This document shows, piece after piece, positions 51,515 through 60,711 of a stretch of DNA of 64,000 nt. The stretch is from Yoonia rosea. Its GTDB lineage: Bacteria; Pseudomonadota; Alphaproteobacteria; Rhodobacterales; Rhodobacteraceae. The notes beneath the pieces are model-generated. The model did no database searches. It had not been told where the DNA came from and saw only the letters and a program-made list of their open reading frames with translations. Positions within the stretch are counted from its first letter, which is position 1, and each line of letters opens with the position of its first letter. The translations under genes and the position numbers were made by a program. The stretch is taken from NCBI RefSeq assembly GCF_900156505.1, contig NZ_FTPR01000003.1, positions 248,001 through 312,000 on the forward strand. The letters run 5' to 3'.

Positions 51515-53113
51515 TTACCCGATCGCAGCGGCCTTGACGTCGTCATCAATGAAAGGGACGTATTTTTCAAAGTTGTCGCTGAACATCGTGACCAGTTTGG
51601 CCGCCTGTGTGTCATAGGCTTCTTTGTCTGCCCATGTGTCACGCGGGTTCAGCAGCTTATCGTCGACACCTTCCACAGATACCGGGACTTCAAAGCCGAA
51701 ATAGGCGTCCTTGCGGAAGGTGCTTTCAATCAATGTCCCATCGAGCGCCGCTGACAACAGCGCGCGTGTCGCCTTGATCGGCATCCGCGATCCCGTTCCG
51801 TATGCACCGCCTGTCCAGCCGGTGTTCACCAGCCAGCAGGTTGCACCATGGCTTGCGATTTTCGAGCGCAACAGGTTGCCGTAGACCTCTGGGCGGCGCG
51901 GCATGAAGGGGGCGCCAAAGCAGGTGCTGAATGTGGGCTCTGGTTCGGTGACGCCGCGCTCTGTGCCGGCAACCTTGGACGTGAAACCGGACAGGAAGTG
52001 ATACATCGCCTGCGCTGGCGTCAGTCGTGCGATGGGAGGCAGCACACCGAAAGCATCGCAGGTCAACATGATGATATTCTTGGGGTGGCCGCCCAGTGCG
52101 GTTTCAGACGCGTTGGAGATGTAATTCAAAGGGTAGGCGCAGCGCATGTTTGCGGTCAGGCTGTCGTCGTCAAAGTCGAGTTCCAGCGTCTCGGGATCGA
52201 AAACCATGTTTTCGATCACAGTATGCGGCATAGAGCAGGTGGCGTAGATTTCCGGCTCTGCTTCGGGGTCGAGGCCGATTGTCTTGGCGTAGCAGCCACC
52301 TTCGAAGTTGAACGTGCCGCGCTCGGACCAGCCATGTTCATCGTCACCGATCAGAACCCGGGTTGGATCTGCGGAAAGCGTTGTTTTACCTGTCCCTGAC
52401 AAGCCGAAGAATACGGCTGTGTCGACCGGATTGCCTGGCGCGTGGTTGGCCGAGCAGTGCATCGGCATAATGCCTTTTTCGGGCAGCAGGTAGTTGAGCA
52501 GTGTGAAAACCGATTTCTTGTTTTCGCCAGCATATTCGGTGCCGCCAATCAGGATCAGCTTTGCCTCAAAGTTCAGTGCGATCACAGTCTCGGACCGGCA
52601 CCCGTGTTTTTCGGGATCTGCCTTGAAGGTCGGGCAGTTGATGATAGTGAAGTCCGGCACGAAGCTTTCAAGCTCTGCGGCGTCCGGGCGACGCAGCAGG
52701 TGACGGATGAACAGGCCATGCCATGCCAGTTCGGTTACCACACGCACATCAAGCCGATGTGCGGGGTCAGCGCCCCCAAAAAGATCCTGCACGTTGTAGG
52801 TGCCACCCTTCATATGTGCCAGCATATCAGCATAAAGCGCGTCAAATTTAGCTGGGTCCATGGGCGGATTGTTTTCCCACCAGATCGTATCAACAACGCC
52901 TTCGGTTTTGACGACGAATTTGTCTTTGGGCGAACGGCCTGTGTGCTTCCCGGTGGTGACAAGGAATGTTCCGCCTTTGCCCGTCACACCCTCACCGGCG
53001 GCAACGGCCGCTTCGTGCAGTTCGGTTTCAGAGCGGTTGTAATAAACATAACCCAGCCCTGTGATGCCTTGATCTTCAAGTTTCATCGATGGGTTGACCG
53101 TACCTTGGTCCAT
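51515..53113 (-). CDS. pckA: Phosphoenolpyruvate carboxykinase (ATP)
   Basis: Converts oxaloacetate to PEP with ATP, first step of gluconeogenesis. The 532-residue protein has the kinase Walker [15 protein letters not shown], the substrate-binding [18 protein letters not shown] and the [18 protein letters not shown] stretch. AAGGAGCG precedes the start. It diverges from chvI; in Agrobacterium/Sinorhizobium pckA belongs to the ChvI regulon and has its own LacI-type regulator, so regulation across this gap is expected. Confidence 0.97.
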   Translation of the reverse strand: MDQGTVNPSMKLEDQGITGLGYVYYNRSETELHEAAVAAGEGVTGKGGTFLVTTGKHTGRSPKDKFVVKTEGVVDTIWWENNPPMDPAKFDALYADMLAHMKGGTYNVQDLFGGADPAHRLDVRVVTELAWHGLFIRHLLRRPDAAELESFVPDFTIINCPTFKADPEKHGCRSETVIALNFEAKLILIGGTEYAGENKKSVFTLLNYLLPEKGIMPMHCSANHAPGNPVDTAVFFGLSGTGKTTLSADPTRVLIGDDEHGWSERGTFNFEGGCYAKTIGLDPEAEPEIYATCSMPHTVIENMVFDPETLELDFDDDSLTANMRCAYPLNYISNASETALGGHPKNIIMLTCDAFGVLPPIARLTPAQAMYHFLSGFTSKVAGTERGVTEPEPTFSTCFGAPFMPRRPEVYGNLLRSKIASHGATCWLVNTGWTGGAYGTGSRMPIKATRALLSAALDGTLIESTFRKDAYFGFEVPVSVEGVDDKLLNPRDTWADKEAYDTQAAKLVTMFSDNFEKYVPFIDDDVKAAAIG

Positions 53114-53425
53114 GGGTTCGCTCCTTTATGAAAAAGCCAAAGCGGCTAGCGATGTTCATCCATAGCACCAAGTTTTCAAGGGCAGCTACCCTCGTTTCGC
53201 ATCGTTAGCGCAACCAATCTGATGTTAGCGCAACCATTTTTGGTGGTGGGCGGGGTGCGACCAAAATCATACTGGGGAATTTTGCGTTTTTCGGCAAAAG
53301 TACCGCAAATATGGCGTTTTCGTGGCGTAGGATGAGTTAAGTATTGATTCGCTTAGGTAAAACGTTGAAAAGTCTCAGGCAGCGCCTCGAAGAGCGCCGA
53401 GCATATCGAAAGAAGGATTTCCACC
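53114..53425. promoter_or_regulatory. pckA-chvI divergent promoter region with 13-bp direct repeats
   Basis: The 312-nt gap has no gene. Two copies of GTTAGCGCAACCA (53204-53216 and 53224-53236) are 20 bp apart, two turns of the helix. The half-site TTAGCGC recalls LacI-family operators. No clear sigma-70 -35/-10 pair could be fixed by eye. Confidence 0.5.
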
Positions 53426-54127
53426 ATGTCGAGAATTGCACTTGTAGACGATGACAGGAACATCCTCACGTCCGTTGCCATGACGCTAGAGGCGGAGGGT
53501 TTCGAGGTTGAGACCTATAATGACGGTCTCTCCGCGCTCGAGGCTTTCAACAAACGGATGCCTGACATGGCTGTCTTGGACATCAAAATGCCACGGATGG
53601 ACGGAATGGATTTGTTGCAAAGATTGCGGCAAAAGACCTCCATGCCCGTTATTTTCCTGACTTCCAAGGACGATGAGATCGACGAAGTGCTTGGTTTGCG
53701 CATGGGGGCTGACGACTACGTAAAAAAGCCATTTTCGCAGCGTTTACTTGTTGAACGAATCCGTGCGCTCTTGCGCAGGCAAGATGCGATTGCGGGCGAA
53801 GAGATTGAGGAAACCGAAGACACCAAAGTGATGGTCCGAGGTGAGTTGGTGATGGATCCGCTCCGTCACGCAGTGAAATGGAAAGGGAGAGACGTATCCC
53901 TAACGGTGACGGAATTTTTGTTGTTGCAGGCGCTGGCCCAGCGGCCCGGCTTTGTAAAAAGCCGCGATCAGCTGATGGATGTGGCCTATGACGACCAAGT
54001 TTACGTGGACGATCGGACGATCGACAGCCACATCAAGCGGCTGCGGAAAAAGATGCGTAACACAGATGACGAGTTCTCTGCGATCGAGACCCTTTACGGG
54101 ATCGGGTACCGCTACAACGAAGAGTAA
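53426..54127 (+). CDS. chvI: Response regulator ChvI
   Basis: A 233-residue OmpR-type regulator. Receiver with Asp8-9-10, phospho-Asp52 in [10 protein letters not shown], Thr79 and Lys101; C-terminal winged helix with [17 protein letters not shown] and [17 protein letters not shown]. With ChvG it controls acid, envelope and host-related responses in alphaproteobacteria. AAGAAGGA precedes the start. It is followed by chvG after 3 nt, then hprK and rapZ, the order known in this class. Confidence 0.95.
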   Translation: MSRIALVDDDRNILTSVAMTLEAEGFEVETYNDGLSALEAFNKRMPDMAVLDIKMPRMDGMDLLQRLRQKTSMPVIFLTSKDDEIDEVLGLRMGADDYVKKPFSQRLLVERIRALLRRQDAIAGEEIEETEDTKVMVRGELVMDPLRHAVKWKGRDVSLTVTEFLLLQALAQRPGFVKSRDQLMDVAYDDQVYVDDRTIDSHIKRLRKKMRNTDDEFSAIETLYGIGYRYNEE

Positions 54128-54130
54128 GCC

Positions 54131-55867
54131 ATGACGGCTTCGCCCAAAATTGACGTACGCGACCTCAAGTCCGTGCGCGCAGCGGCGCGTACGCCTGATC
54201 TTGTGCTCGGTGATGATTGGGTTGATCCGGACTTTGTCACCGAAGAGATCGAAGTTGACGAGATTCCGGGCGGGCGTTTGTTCGCGCTGCGGCGGTCGCC
54301 AATTGCACGCAAGATTATCACCTTTAACCTGATCGCTTTGATCATGCTGATTTCCGGCGTGCTCTATCTCAGCCCCTCGCGTGACAGCCTTGCATTTCAG
54401 CGTGCCAACGGATTGGTCAACGAGGCGCAGCTGATTGCCGATGTTTTTGAAGGGCAGCTGCCCAGAATTGCGCCGGTAAACCTTGTCACGGCAGACGGGA
54501 TCAATCCGACAGCCACTTTGGAGGGGTTGAACCTGCGAGGCGGCGTCGAGGTTTCTGTTTTTGCACCAGATACCACTCTGGTGGCCCGCGCCAGCGGCAG
54601 CCTTAACCAAGAACAGATTGCCGAGCTTGAAGCGCAGACTGGCGGCACGTTCATCCTCGATTTTCTTGTTTCGGTTTGGGACGGGCTGATCAGCCTTGGC
54701 TCGTTCGGGCAGGGAGACACCAGTGAGCAGGACGCGCTTGTGCGGCTGTCTCAAGAGAATGTGCGCGACGCGATCCTGAACGGCACTCAATTGGAAGCAA
54801 CGGAAATCAACGGGGCGACAACCTTTATCGTCACAACGCCCATCATGCGTAATGATGTGGCCGTTGGGGTCATTGCCGTCACGACTGCCGCTGGTGAGGT
54901 TGACAGCCTTGTCCGCCGTGAGCGCGAGCAATTCCTGCGCCTGTTCTTTGTGGGTATTCTGGTGAGTGTCGGTCTCAGTCTGGTACTTGCCTCGACGATC
55001 GCCAATCCGCTGGCACAATTGGCCACTGCCGCAGAGGCCAGTCAGGAAAAGAATGCGCGCAAGATGTCCCCTGGCCGTGTCCGTATCCCTGATCTGAGCG
55101 GGCGCCCCGATGAAATTGGCCGTTTGTCCGCCGCCCTGCGCAGCATGGTGTCGGCGCTGTATGAACGGATCGAAGGGAACGAACAATTCGCCGCAGATGT
55201 GGCGCATGAAATCAAGAACCCTTTGGCCTCGCTGCGCTCAGCCGTGGGGACGATGCGCGTGGCCAAACGCGACGACCAGCGCGAGCGTCTGCTGGAAGTA
55301 ATCGAACACGATGTGAAGCGTTTGGACAGGCTTGTCAGTGACATCTCGAACGCGTCACGCCTCGACAGTGAACTTGTGAAGGAAGAGGAAGAGTCCTTTG
55401 ACCTGATCAAGATGTTGGGGAATATCGGTGAATTCCTTGGCAAGGACGCCCAGCTTCGCGGCGTCGATTTCGTGACTGACCTGCCCGAAGGTACGCTTAT
55501 GGTCCAGGGCCTCGAAGGGCGCATGGCGCAGGTCTTTGTCAATCTGATCACAAATGCGATTTCCTTCTGTGACAAAGGCGATGCGATCCGCATCTGGGCG
55601 CGCACCCGTCAGAACCGGGTGCTGGTCGTGGTCGAAGACACAGGCCCCGGTATTCCTGATGATGCGCTGACCAAGATTTTCCAACGCTTCTATTCCGAGC
55701 GCCCCGAAGGACAGTTCGGCAACAACTCCGGCCTTGGTCTGGCGATCTCCAAGCAGATCGTCGAAGCCCATGGCGGCGCAATTTGGGCCGAGAATATCCG
55801 ACCAACCGATGCCGACCCTACGTCAGAGCCACTGGGTGCCCGTTTTGTTGTTGGCCTGCCAATCTAG
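54131..55867 (+). CDS. chvG: Sensor histidine kinase ChvG
   Basis: A 578-residue inner-membrane sensor. Membrane helices lie at about residues 60-82 and 270-290, enclosing a periplasmic sensor domain of about 185 residues; a HAMP domain follows, then H-box ADVAHEIKNPLAS with His359, N-box (NLITNAI), and G-boxes (VEDTGPGIP, NSGLGLAIS). It phosphorylates ChvI. The N-terminal cytoplasmic 55 residues are longer than in many kinases. The next gene (hprK) starts 11 nt later. Confidence 0.95.
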   Translation: MTASPKIDVRDLKSVRAAARTPDLVLGDDWVDPDFVTEEIEVDEIPGGRLFALRRSPIARKIITFNLIALIMLISGVLYLSPSRDSLAFQRANGLVNEAQLIADVFEGQLPRIAPVNLVTADGINPTATLEGLNLRGGVEVSVFAPDTTLVARASGSLNQEQIAELEAQTGGTFILDFLVSVWDGLISLGSFGQGDTSEQDALVRLSQENVRDAILNGTQLEATEINGATTFIVTTPIMRNDVAVGVIAVTTAAGEVDSLVRREREQFLRLFFVGILVSVGLSLVLASTIANPLAQLATAAEASQEKNARKMSPGRVRIPDLSGRPDEIGRLSAALRSMVSALYERIEGNEQFAADVAHEIKNPLASLRSAVGTMRVAKRDDQRERLLEVIEHDVKRLDRLVSDISNASRLDSELVKEEEESFDLIKMLGNIGEFLGKDAQLRGVDFVTDLPEGTLMVQGLEGRMAQVFVNLITNAISFCDKGDAIRIWARTRQNRVLVVVEDTGPGIPDDALTKIFQRFYSERPEGQFGNNSGLGLAISKQIVEAHGGAIWAENIRPTDADPTSEPLGARFVVGLPI

Positions 55868-55878
55868 GGGCATCCATC

Positions 55879-56304
55879 ATGGCCGCATCCCATACTCTGC
55901 ACGCGACCTCTGTGGCATGGGACAATCGCGCCGTCATCATCACGGGAAAGTCTGGCTCGGGTAAATCTGCCTTGGGGCTGCAACTTATTGCACTCGGCTG
56001 CAAATTGGTTGCGGATGATGGTGTGCGCCTTACGTTGGACAACGACAATGTGGTCGCGCAAGCACCGGACACCATCAAAGGGCTGATCGAAGCACGCGGA
56101 ATCGGTATCCTGAATGCACAGGTGCAGCGCCGTGCGAGGGCTGTTTTGGTCGTAAACCTTGATCAATCTGAGCAGACGCGCCTGCCCGAGGCGCGATCTT
56201 TTGAAGTACTGGGACATAATCTCCCCTTGATCTACCGTGTGGACGCGCCACACTTTGCCGCAGCAATTTTACAAATTCTCAAATCCGGTTGGAGTGATCG
56301 ATGA
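55879..56304 (+). CDS. hprK: Short HPr kinase/phosphorylase
   Basis: Phosphorylates (and dephosphorylates) HPr on Ser46, linking metabolic state to the PTS. At 141 residues it is the alphaproteobacterial form, only the C-terminal catalytic domain of the Gram-positive enzyme, with Walker A GKSGSGKS at 23-30 and VADDGVRL near 45. A longer frame upstream would overlap chvG. It overlaps rapZ (ATGA). Its substrate HPr, with Ser46 in place, is encoded 1.3 kb downstream. Confidence 0.93.
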   Translation: MAASHTLHATSVAWDNRAVIITGKSGSGKSALGLQLIALGCKLVADDGVRLTLDNDNVVAQAPDTIKGLIEARGIGILNAQVQRRARAVLVVNLDQSEQTRLPEARSFEVLGHNLPLIYRVDAPHFAAAILQILKSGWSDR

Positions 56305-57218
56305 CCAAGACGGGTGAAGCCCCGCAGGATCAGGCCCCTAGCGTGGTCTTGGTCACCGGCCCGTCCGGAGCTGGGCGCTCAACGGCTATCAGGGCGCTTG
56401 AGGACTTGGGATATGAGGTCATCGACAACCTGCCGTTGTCGCTCTTGCCGCGCCTGCTCGAGGGTCCGCCGCCGGTGCGTCCGCTGGCTTTGGGCATTGA
56501 CGTGCGTAACCGTGATTTCAGCATCAGTGCGTTGATTGACACGATTGACCGGCTGACAGGCAAGGGGCAGTTTCCGGCGCAGGTTCTCTATATGGATGCC
56601 AACGAGGAAGAACTTGTGCGCCGCTATTCCGAGACGCGGCGGCGGCATCCTTTGGCCCCGGGTGGTCCGCCACTTGCCGGCATTCAGGCCGAGCGCGAAC
56701 TCTTGATCCCTATCCGTGCGCGCGCCGATGTGCTGATTGATACGACAGGCATGTCGCCGCACGAGGCCAAGGCGGAAGTTGAGCGATGGTTCAGAACGGG
56801 CGAGGGCGGTGCCAAACTCGGCGTCACATTGCATTCTTTTTCTTACAAACGCGGTCTGCCGCGCGGCATGGACATCGTGATTGATTGCCGTTTTCTGCAA
56901 AATCCCCATTGGGAGGAAAACCTGCGCGTCCTCGACGGCCGTGATTCTGCCGTGGCGGCCTATGTCGCGGCTGATCCGCGCTTTCCGCCATTTTTCGCAC
57001 AGGTGAAGGGCCTCGTGGATTTGCTTCTTCCTGCGCATAAGGACGAGGGCAAAGCGCACCTCTCAATCGCCTTTGGCTGTACAGGGGGCAAACACCGCTC
57101 GGTTGCAATGACAGAACGGCTTGCAGAGGCCCTTGCACAAGACGGGTGGCATGTGTCTAAACGACATCGCGAATTAGAGCGGCGCGATGCGCAAAGGAAA
57201 AGGGAAGACGTGGTTTGA
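56301..57218 (+). CDS. rapZ: RapZ-type RNase adapter / nucleotide-binding protein
   Basis: A 305-residue RapZ/YvcJ protein; in E. coli it guides small-RNA decay controlling glucosamine-6-phosphate synthase. N-terminal nucleotide-binding domain: P-loop at residues 20-28 reads GPSGAGRST, with Arg where Walker A normally has Lys, then [13 protein letters not shown]-terminal domain has [24 protein letters not shown] and [10 protein letters not shown]. The changed P-loop may weaken ATP/GTP binding; the role here is unknown but linked with the PTS genes around it. Its stop overlaps the EIIA start (TTGA). Confidence 0.93.
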   Translation: MTKTGEAPQDQAPSVVLVTGPSGAGRSTAIRALEDLGYEVIDNLPLSLLPRLLEGPPPVRPLALGIDVRNRDFSISALIDTIDRLTGKGQFPAQVLYMDANEEELVRRYSETRRRHPLAPGGPPLAGIQAERELLIPIRARADVLIDTTGMSPHEAKAEVERWFRTGEGGAKLGVTLHSFSYKRGLPRGMDIVIDCRFLQNPHWEENLRVLDGRDSAVAAYVAADPRFPPFFAQVKGLVDLLLPAHKDEGKAHLSIAFGCTGGKHRSVAMTERLAEALAQDGWHVSKRHRELERRDAQRKREDVV

Positions 57219-57610
57219 TTGGTATCGTCATCGTGGCGCATGGGGGGTTGGCGCAGGAGTATCACGCCGCGGTCGAGCATGTCGTTGGACCGCAGCCCGG
57301 CATGGTCAGTATTGCGATTGGCCCCGAAGATGACCGCGCGGCGAAACAGACCGAAATCTGCCAGGCTGCAGATGATGTCGATACCGGTGACGGTGTAGTC
57401 ATCGTCACGGATATGTTTGGTGGTTCGCCGACCAACCTTTCGCTCAAGGCCTGTAGCCCGGAAAACCGCCGTATCCTTTATGGAGCAAACCTGCCGATGC
57501 TCATCAAACTTGCCAAATCCCGCAAGGCCAGCGTGCCGGATGCTGTCGAAGCGGCCATTGCTGCGGCGCACAAATACATCAATAGTCACAACGGGGGGCT
57601 TCCCCAATGA
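57215..57610 (+). CDS. PTS EIIA component, mannose/fructose type
   Basis: A 131-residue EIIA-Man domain protein that accepts phosphate from HPr. It begins [13 protein letters not shown] with phospho-accepting His9 and has [11 protein letters not shown]. There is no EIIB or EIIC near it, so it is regulatory rather than a sugar importer. It starts at TTG, overlapping the rapZ stop. HPr follows with overlap of 4 nt (57607-57610). Confidence 0.92.
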   Translation: MIGIVIVAHGGLAQEYHAAVEHVVGPQPGMVSIAIGPEDDRAAKQTEICQAADDVDTGDGVVIVTDMFGGSPTNLSLKACSPENRRILYGANLPMLIKLAKSRKASVPDAVEAAIAAAHKYINSHNGGLPQ

Positions 57611-57876
57611 CCCAGATGCGTTTGAAGATCGAGAATATCAAAGGTCTGCACGCGCGCGCGTCCGCCAAACTGGTCGAGGTTGTCGAAAGCTTTGATGCCG
57701 AGGCCATAGTCAGCAAGGATGGTGAACGCACCAGCGGCGACAGCATCATGGGGCTTTTGATGTTGGCAGCCTCCATCGGAACCTTTATTGACGTGGAAAC
57801 CCGCGGGCCGCAGGAAAAAGAGCTTGCTGCGGCAATAGAAAACCTTGTTGCCGATAAATTCGGTGAGGGCGACTGA
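57607..57876 (+). CDS. HPr phosphocarrier protein
   Basis: An 89-residue phosphocarrier: GLHARAS with His15, phosphorylated by EI, and Ser46 in SGDSIMG, the HprK target. Overlaps the EIIA stop by 4 nt. Enzyme I is not in the window. Part of the regulatory, transporter-free PTS typical of alphaproteobacteria, with HprK encoded upstream. Confidence 0.95.
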   Translation: MTQMRLKIENIKGLHARASAKLVEVVESFDAEAIVSKDGERTSGDSIMGLLMLAASIGTFIDVETRGPQEKELAAAIENLVADKFGEGD

Positions 57877-57879
57877 TGA

Positions 57880-58785
57880 ATGTCAGGATCGGATAGGACA
57901 AGTGCATTGACCGACACGACCCCCAAGGCCCCCGCACAGACCTCCGCCTCAAAGCCTGTCCCGCACGTCTATAACCGGCGGGCGCTGACCTATTCGGAAA
58001 CGTTTGATCACCCCGTGCGGCGCACGGTGATCAAGACGATTGAATGGCTTACGGGGAAAATCAAGATTATCCGGATGGTCCGCGCATTCGAAAAGCGCGG
58101 CAGGTTCGAAGATCAGGCGTTCTGGCGTAATGCGTTGGATGTCATGGGGATTGATGTGACAACGCCGGACGAGCAGTTGGCGCGCATTCCCAAGACCGGG
58201 CCAGTCGTTGTTGTCGCAAACCATCCGCACGGGCTGGTTGATGGCATGATCTTTGCCGAATTAATCGGGCGTGTGCGCAGCGACTACCGTATCCTGACAC
58301 GCGCTTTCCTGACCGATATTGATGAAGGTGCCGGTAAGTTTCTCATCCCTGTCCCGTTTCCGCATGAAGAGGGCGCACAGGCCAAGATGGTTGAGATGCG
58401 CAAGCAAGCCATGGCGCATTTGAATGCCGGTGGCGTCGTTGCCGTCTTTCCTTCCGGGGTCGTCGCATCGTCTGACACGCTGTTTGGTCCCATGATTGAG
58501 CGGGAATGGAACCTTTTTACAGCCAAGATGATCCGGATGTCAGGCGCGCGGGTTGTACCGCTCTTCTTTCCGGGGGCGAATTCGCGCTGGTATCAAATGG
58601 CCAACCGCATATCGCCGACCCTGCGCCAGAGCCTGTTGATCTATGAAATTGTCAGGGCTTGCGGCAAACCGCAAAAGCCTGTGGTCGGCCATCCGTTTGA
58701 TGCGGACGAAGTCAGGGCACGCTTGAGTGACCAACGCGCCTGCATGGACTGGATGCGCCAAGAAACACTGCGCCTGAAAGACTAG
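57880..58785 (+). CDS. PlsC-like acyltransferase
   Basis: A 301-residue glycerol/lysophospholipid acyltransferase-family protein. The active-site block is NHPHGLVDG (about residue 108), a His-x5-Asp variant of the usual HX4D, followed by FPSGV and PLFFPGAN substrate-binding segments. The first 30 residues are polar and low-complexity. Relatives make lyso-lipid or ornithine-lipid acyl chains; the exact substrate is unknown. It follows HPr by 3 nt. Confidence 0.83.
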   Translation: MSGSDRTSALTDTTPKAPAQTSASKPVPHVYNRRALTYSETFDHPVRRTVIKTIEWLTGKIKIIRMVRAFEKRGRFEDQAFWRNALDVMGIDVTTPDEQLARIPKTGPVVVVANHPHGLVDGMIFAELIGRVRSDYRILTRAFLTDIDEGAGKFLIPVPFPHEEGAQAKMVEMRKQAMAHLNAGGVVAVFPSGVVASSDTLFGPMIEREWNLFTAKMIRMSGARVVPLFFPGANSRWYQMANRISPTLRQSLLIYEIVRACGKPQKPVVGHPFDADEVRARLSDQRACMDWMRQETLRLKD

Positions 58786-59657
58786 CGCGTGGGGACAGGC
58801 GTGCCGCTGCGGTAGTCATAGAATCCGCGTTCCGATTTCCGACCCAGCCAGCCTGCTTCGACATATTTGGTGAGCAAAGGGCAGGGGCGATACTTGGTAT
58901 CGGCCAAACCATCATGCAGCACGTTCATAATCGCCAGACAGGTATCCAGTCCGATGAAGTCAGCCAGTTCCAGCGGCCCCATCGGGTGGTTCGCACCCAG
59001 CTTGAGCGAAGTATCAATGGATTGCACCGACCCCACGCCTTCATAAAGCGTATAGATTGCCTCGTTGATCATCGGCATCAGGATGCGGTTGACGATGAAG
59101 GCTGGAAAATCTTCCGCCGTCGCGGATGTTTTTCCCAATCGCTCTACCACTGCGTGGCAGGCCTTGAACGTAGGTTCGTCAGTGGCGATGCCGCGGATCA
59201 GTTCAACCAGCTGCATGATCGGAACAGGGTTCATAAAATGAAACCCCATGAACTTTTCGGGACGGTCTGTCCGTGATGCCAGTCGCGTAATCGAGATTGA
59301 CGAGGTGTTGGACGTCAGGATCGTGTCCGGCTTCAGGTGCGGCACAAGATCTTCGAAAATCGCGGTCTTGATCGTCTCGCGCTCAGTCGCGGCTTCGATG
59401 ATCAGGTCGGTCTTGCCCAGATCGGTCAGGGTCGGCGTCGTTGTAATCCGCTTCATCGCGTCGGTCTTTTGCGCTTGGGTGATCAGTTCTTTGCTGACCT
59501 GGCGATCCAGATTACGCTCGATCAGCGCAACGGCGGCGTTCAACGCGTCCTGGCTGATATCTGTCATCAGCACTTCATATTCCGCAAGGGCAAAGACATG
59601 GGCAATGCCGTTGCCCATCTGACCTGCGCCAACGATGCCTACCTTTTCAATTGTCAT
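58782..59657 (-). CDS. 3-hydroxybutyryl-CoA dehydrogenase
   Basis: NAD-dependent oxidation of 3-hydroxyacyl-CoA or, in reverse, reduction of acetoacetyl-CoA. The 291-residue protein is of standard length, with VGIVGAGQMGNGIAHVFA, the NTSSISIT and GFHFMNPVPIM catalytic segments, and a C-terminal helical domain (GVGSVQSID, GPLELADFIGLD). The start at 59657 has AAAGGA 6 nt upstream. Convergent with the acyltransferase, their stops overlapping. It may supply crotonyl-CoA-related steps feeding the ethylmalonyl-CoA pathway. Confidence 0.93.
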   Translation of the reverse strand: MTIEKVGIVGAGQMGNGIAHVFALAEYEVLMTDISQDALNAAVALIERNLDRQVSKELITQAQKTDAMKRITTTPTLTDLGKTDLIIEAATERETIKTAIFEDLVPHLKPDTILTSNTSSISITRLASRTDRPEKFMGFHFMNPVPIMQLVELIRGIATDEPTFKACHAVVERLGKTSATAEDFPAFIVNRILMPMINEAIYTLYEGVGSVQSIDTSLKLGANHPMGPLELADFIGLDTCLAIMNVLHDGLADTKYRPCPLLTKYVEAGWLGRKSERGFYDYRSGTPVPTR

Positions 59658-59816
59658 GATCATTCCTTTAACGGTTGACCGCACCATAGGCCTCTGGGGG
59701 GGGCACCTTCAAGTCAGGCGTTTAGGTAAAATTCTTATCAAATGCCGTCATTAGCAAATTCGCAAATGAATTGGGCGAATCTGTCGCTCGGGTGATGACT
59801 ATACGGGGTGCCAGCC

Positions 59817-60662
59817 ATGCGACACGAGACGATTGAAACAGGCGAGCTTTCTTATTCGCCCTGCCGGTACGGGAATTCACGAATGCTGTTTCGTGGGCCC
59901 CGCAAACGGCTTGATCTGCCGTATCTTGCGTTTATCGGCGGGACCGAAACCTATGGCAAGTTCATTGAAAAGCCGTTTCCAACCCTTGTTGAAAAGGCCA
60001 TGCGCCAGACCTGCGTGAACTTTGGGTGTGTCAACGGCGGGATTGATGCCTTTGTAAATGATCCGACGATCATGGATATCTGCGCTGAGGCCGATTTGAC
60101 CGTGGTGCAGGTGATGGGGGCAAATTACCTGTCAAACCGGTTCTATTCGGTCCATCCGCGGCGGAACGACCGGTTCCTGCGCGCCTCAACCGTCTTGCAG
60201 GCGATCTATCAAGAGATCGATTTTTCAGAGTTTTCCTTCACAAGGCATATGTTGAATACGCTGCACGCCACATCTCTGGAACGTTTTGAAACCGTCGTGA
60301 TTGAGTTGCGCGCGGCATGGCTGGCGCGGATGCGCAATATGCTGGGTCAGATCGGGCGACGGAGCATCCTTCTGTGGTTTTCCGAGGATGCCATGACGGA
60401 TAAGCATTGGGCCGACCGTCCGGGTCAGTTGCAGGTCGATCCCCTGTTTATCACGGCGTCGATGATTGATGAGCTGCGACCGCTGGTCAAAGACGTTGTC
60501 GTCGTAAACCCGACACAGCGTGCCTTGTCGCGCGGATCACGCGGCATGTTCTTTCCAACAAGCCAGGCCAAAGCCGCTTCTGAAATGCTGGGGGTAGATT
60601 GCCATGTTGAGGCGAGCGCAGCCCTGATTCAATCCATCAGAAACCAGCTCTACGCCCTATAA
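59817..60662 (+). CDS. DUF6473-type protein, unknown
   Basis: A 281-residue soluble protein that I know as DUF6473, common in Rhodobacterales; no function assigned. It has FIGGTETYGKF near residue 40 with a GDSL-like turn, and NFGCVNGGIDAF near 70. The ATG at 59817 or a GTG at 59808 could be the start. It is divergent from the dehydrogenase and ends at a terminator shared with etfA. Confidence 0.7.
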   Translation: MRHETIETGELSYSPCRYGNSRMLFRGPRKRLDLPYLAFIGGTETYGKFIEKPFPTLVEKAMRQTCVNFGCVNGGIDAFVNDPTIMDICAEADLTVVQVMGANYLSNRFYSVHPRRNDRFLRASTVLQAIYQEIDFSEFSFTRHMLNTLHATSLERFETVVIELRAAWLARMRNMLGQIGRRSILLWFSEDAMTDKHWADRPGQLQVDPLFITASMIDELRPLVKDVVVVNPTQRALSRGSRGMFFPTSQAKAASEMLGVDCHVEASAALIQSIRNQLYAL

Positions 60663-60666
60663 AAAA

Positions 60667-60690
60667 GGCCCCAGCGTGGCTGGGGCCCTT
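60667..60690. terminator. Bidirectional terminator between the DUF6473 gene and etfA
   Basis: Perfect 9-bp stem GGCCCCAGC-GTG-GCTGGGGCC (60667-60687), with AAAAAA before and CTTTCTTTT after, so it works in both directions. Confidence 0.93.
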
Positions 60691-60711
60691 TCTTTTCAAA
60701 TGTGTTAGCTT

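Noticed and set aside
53900..55207. 435-codon minus-strand frame opposite chvI and chvG
   Set aside because: It overlaps two conserved two-component genes entirely and shows no recognisable protein.
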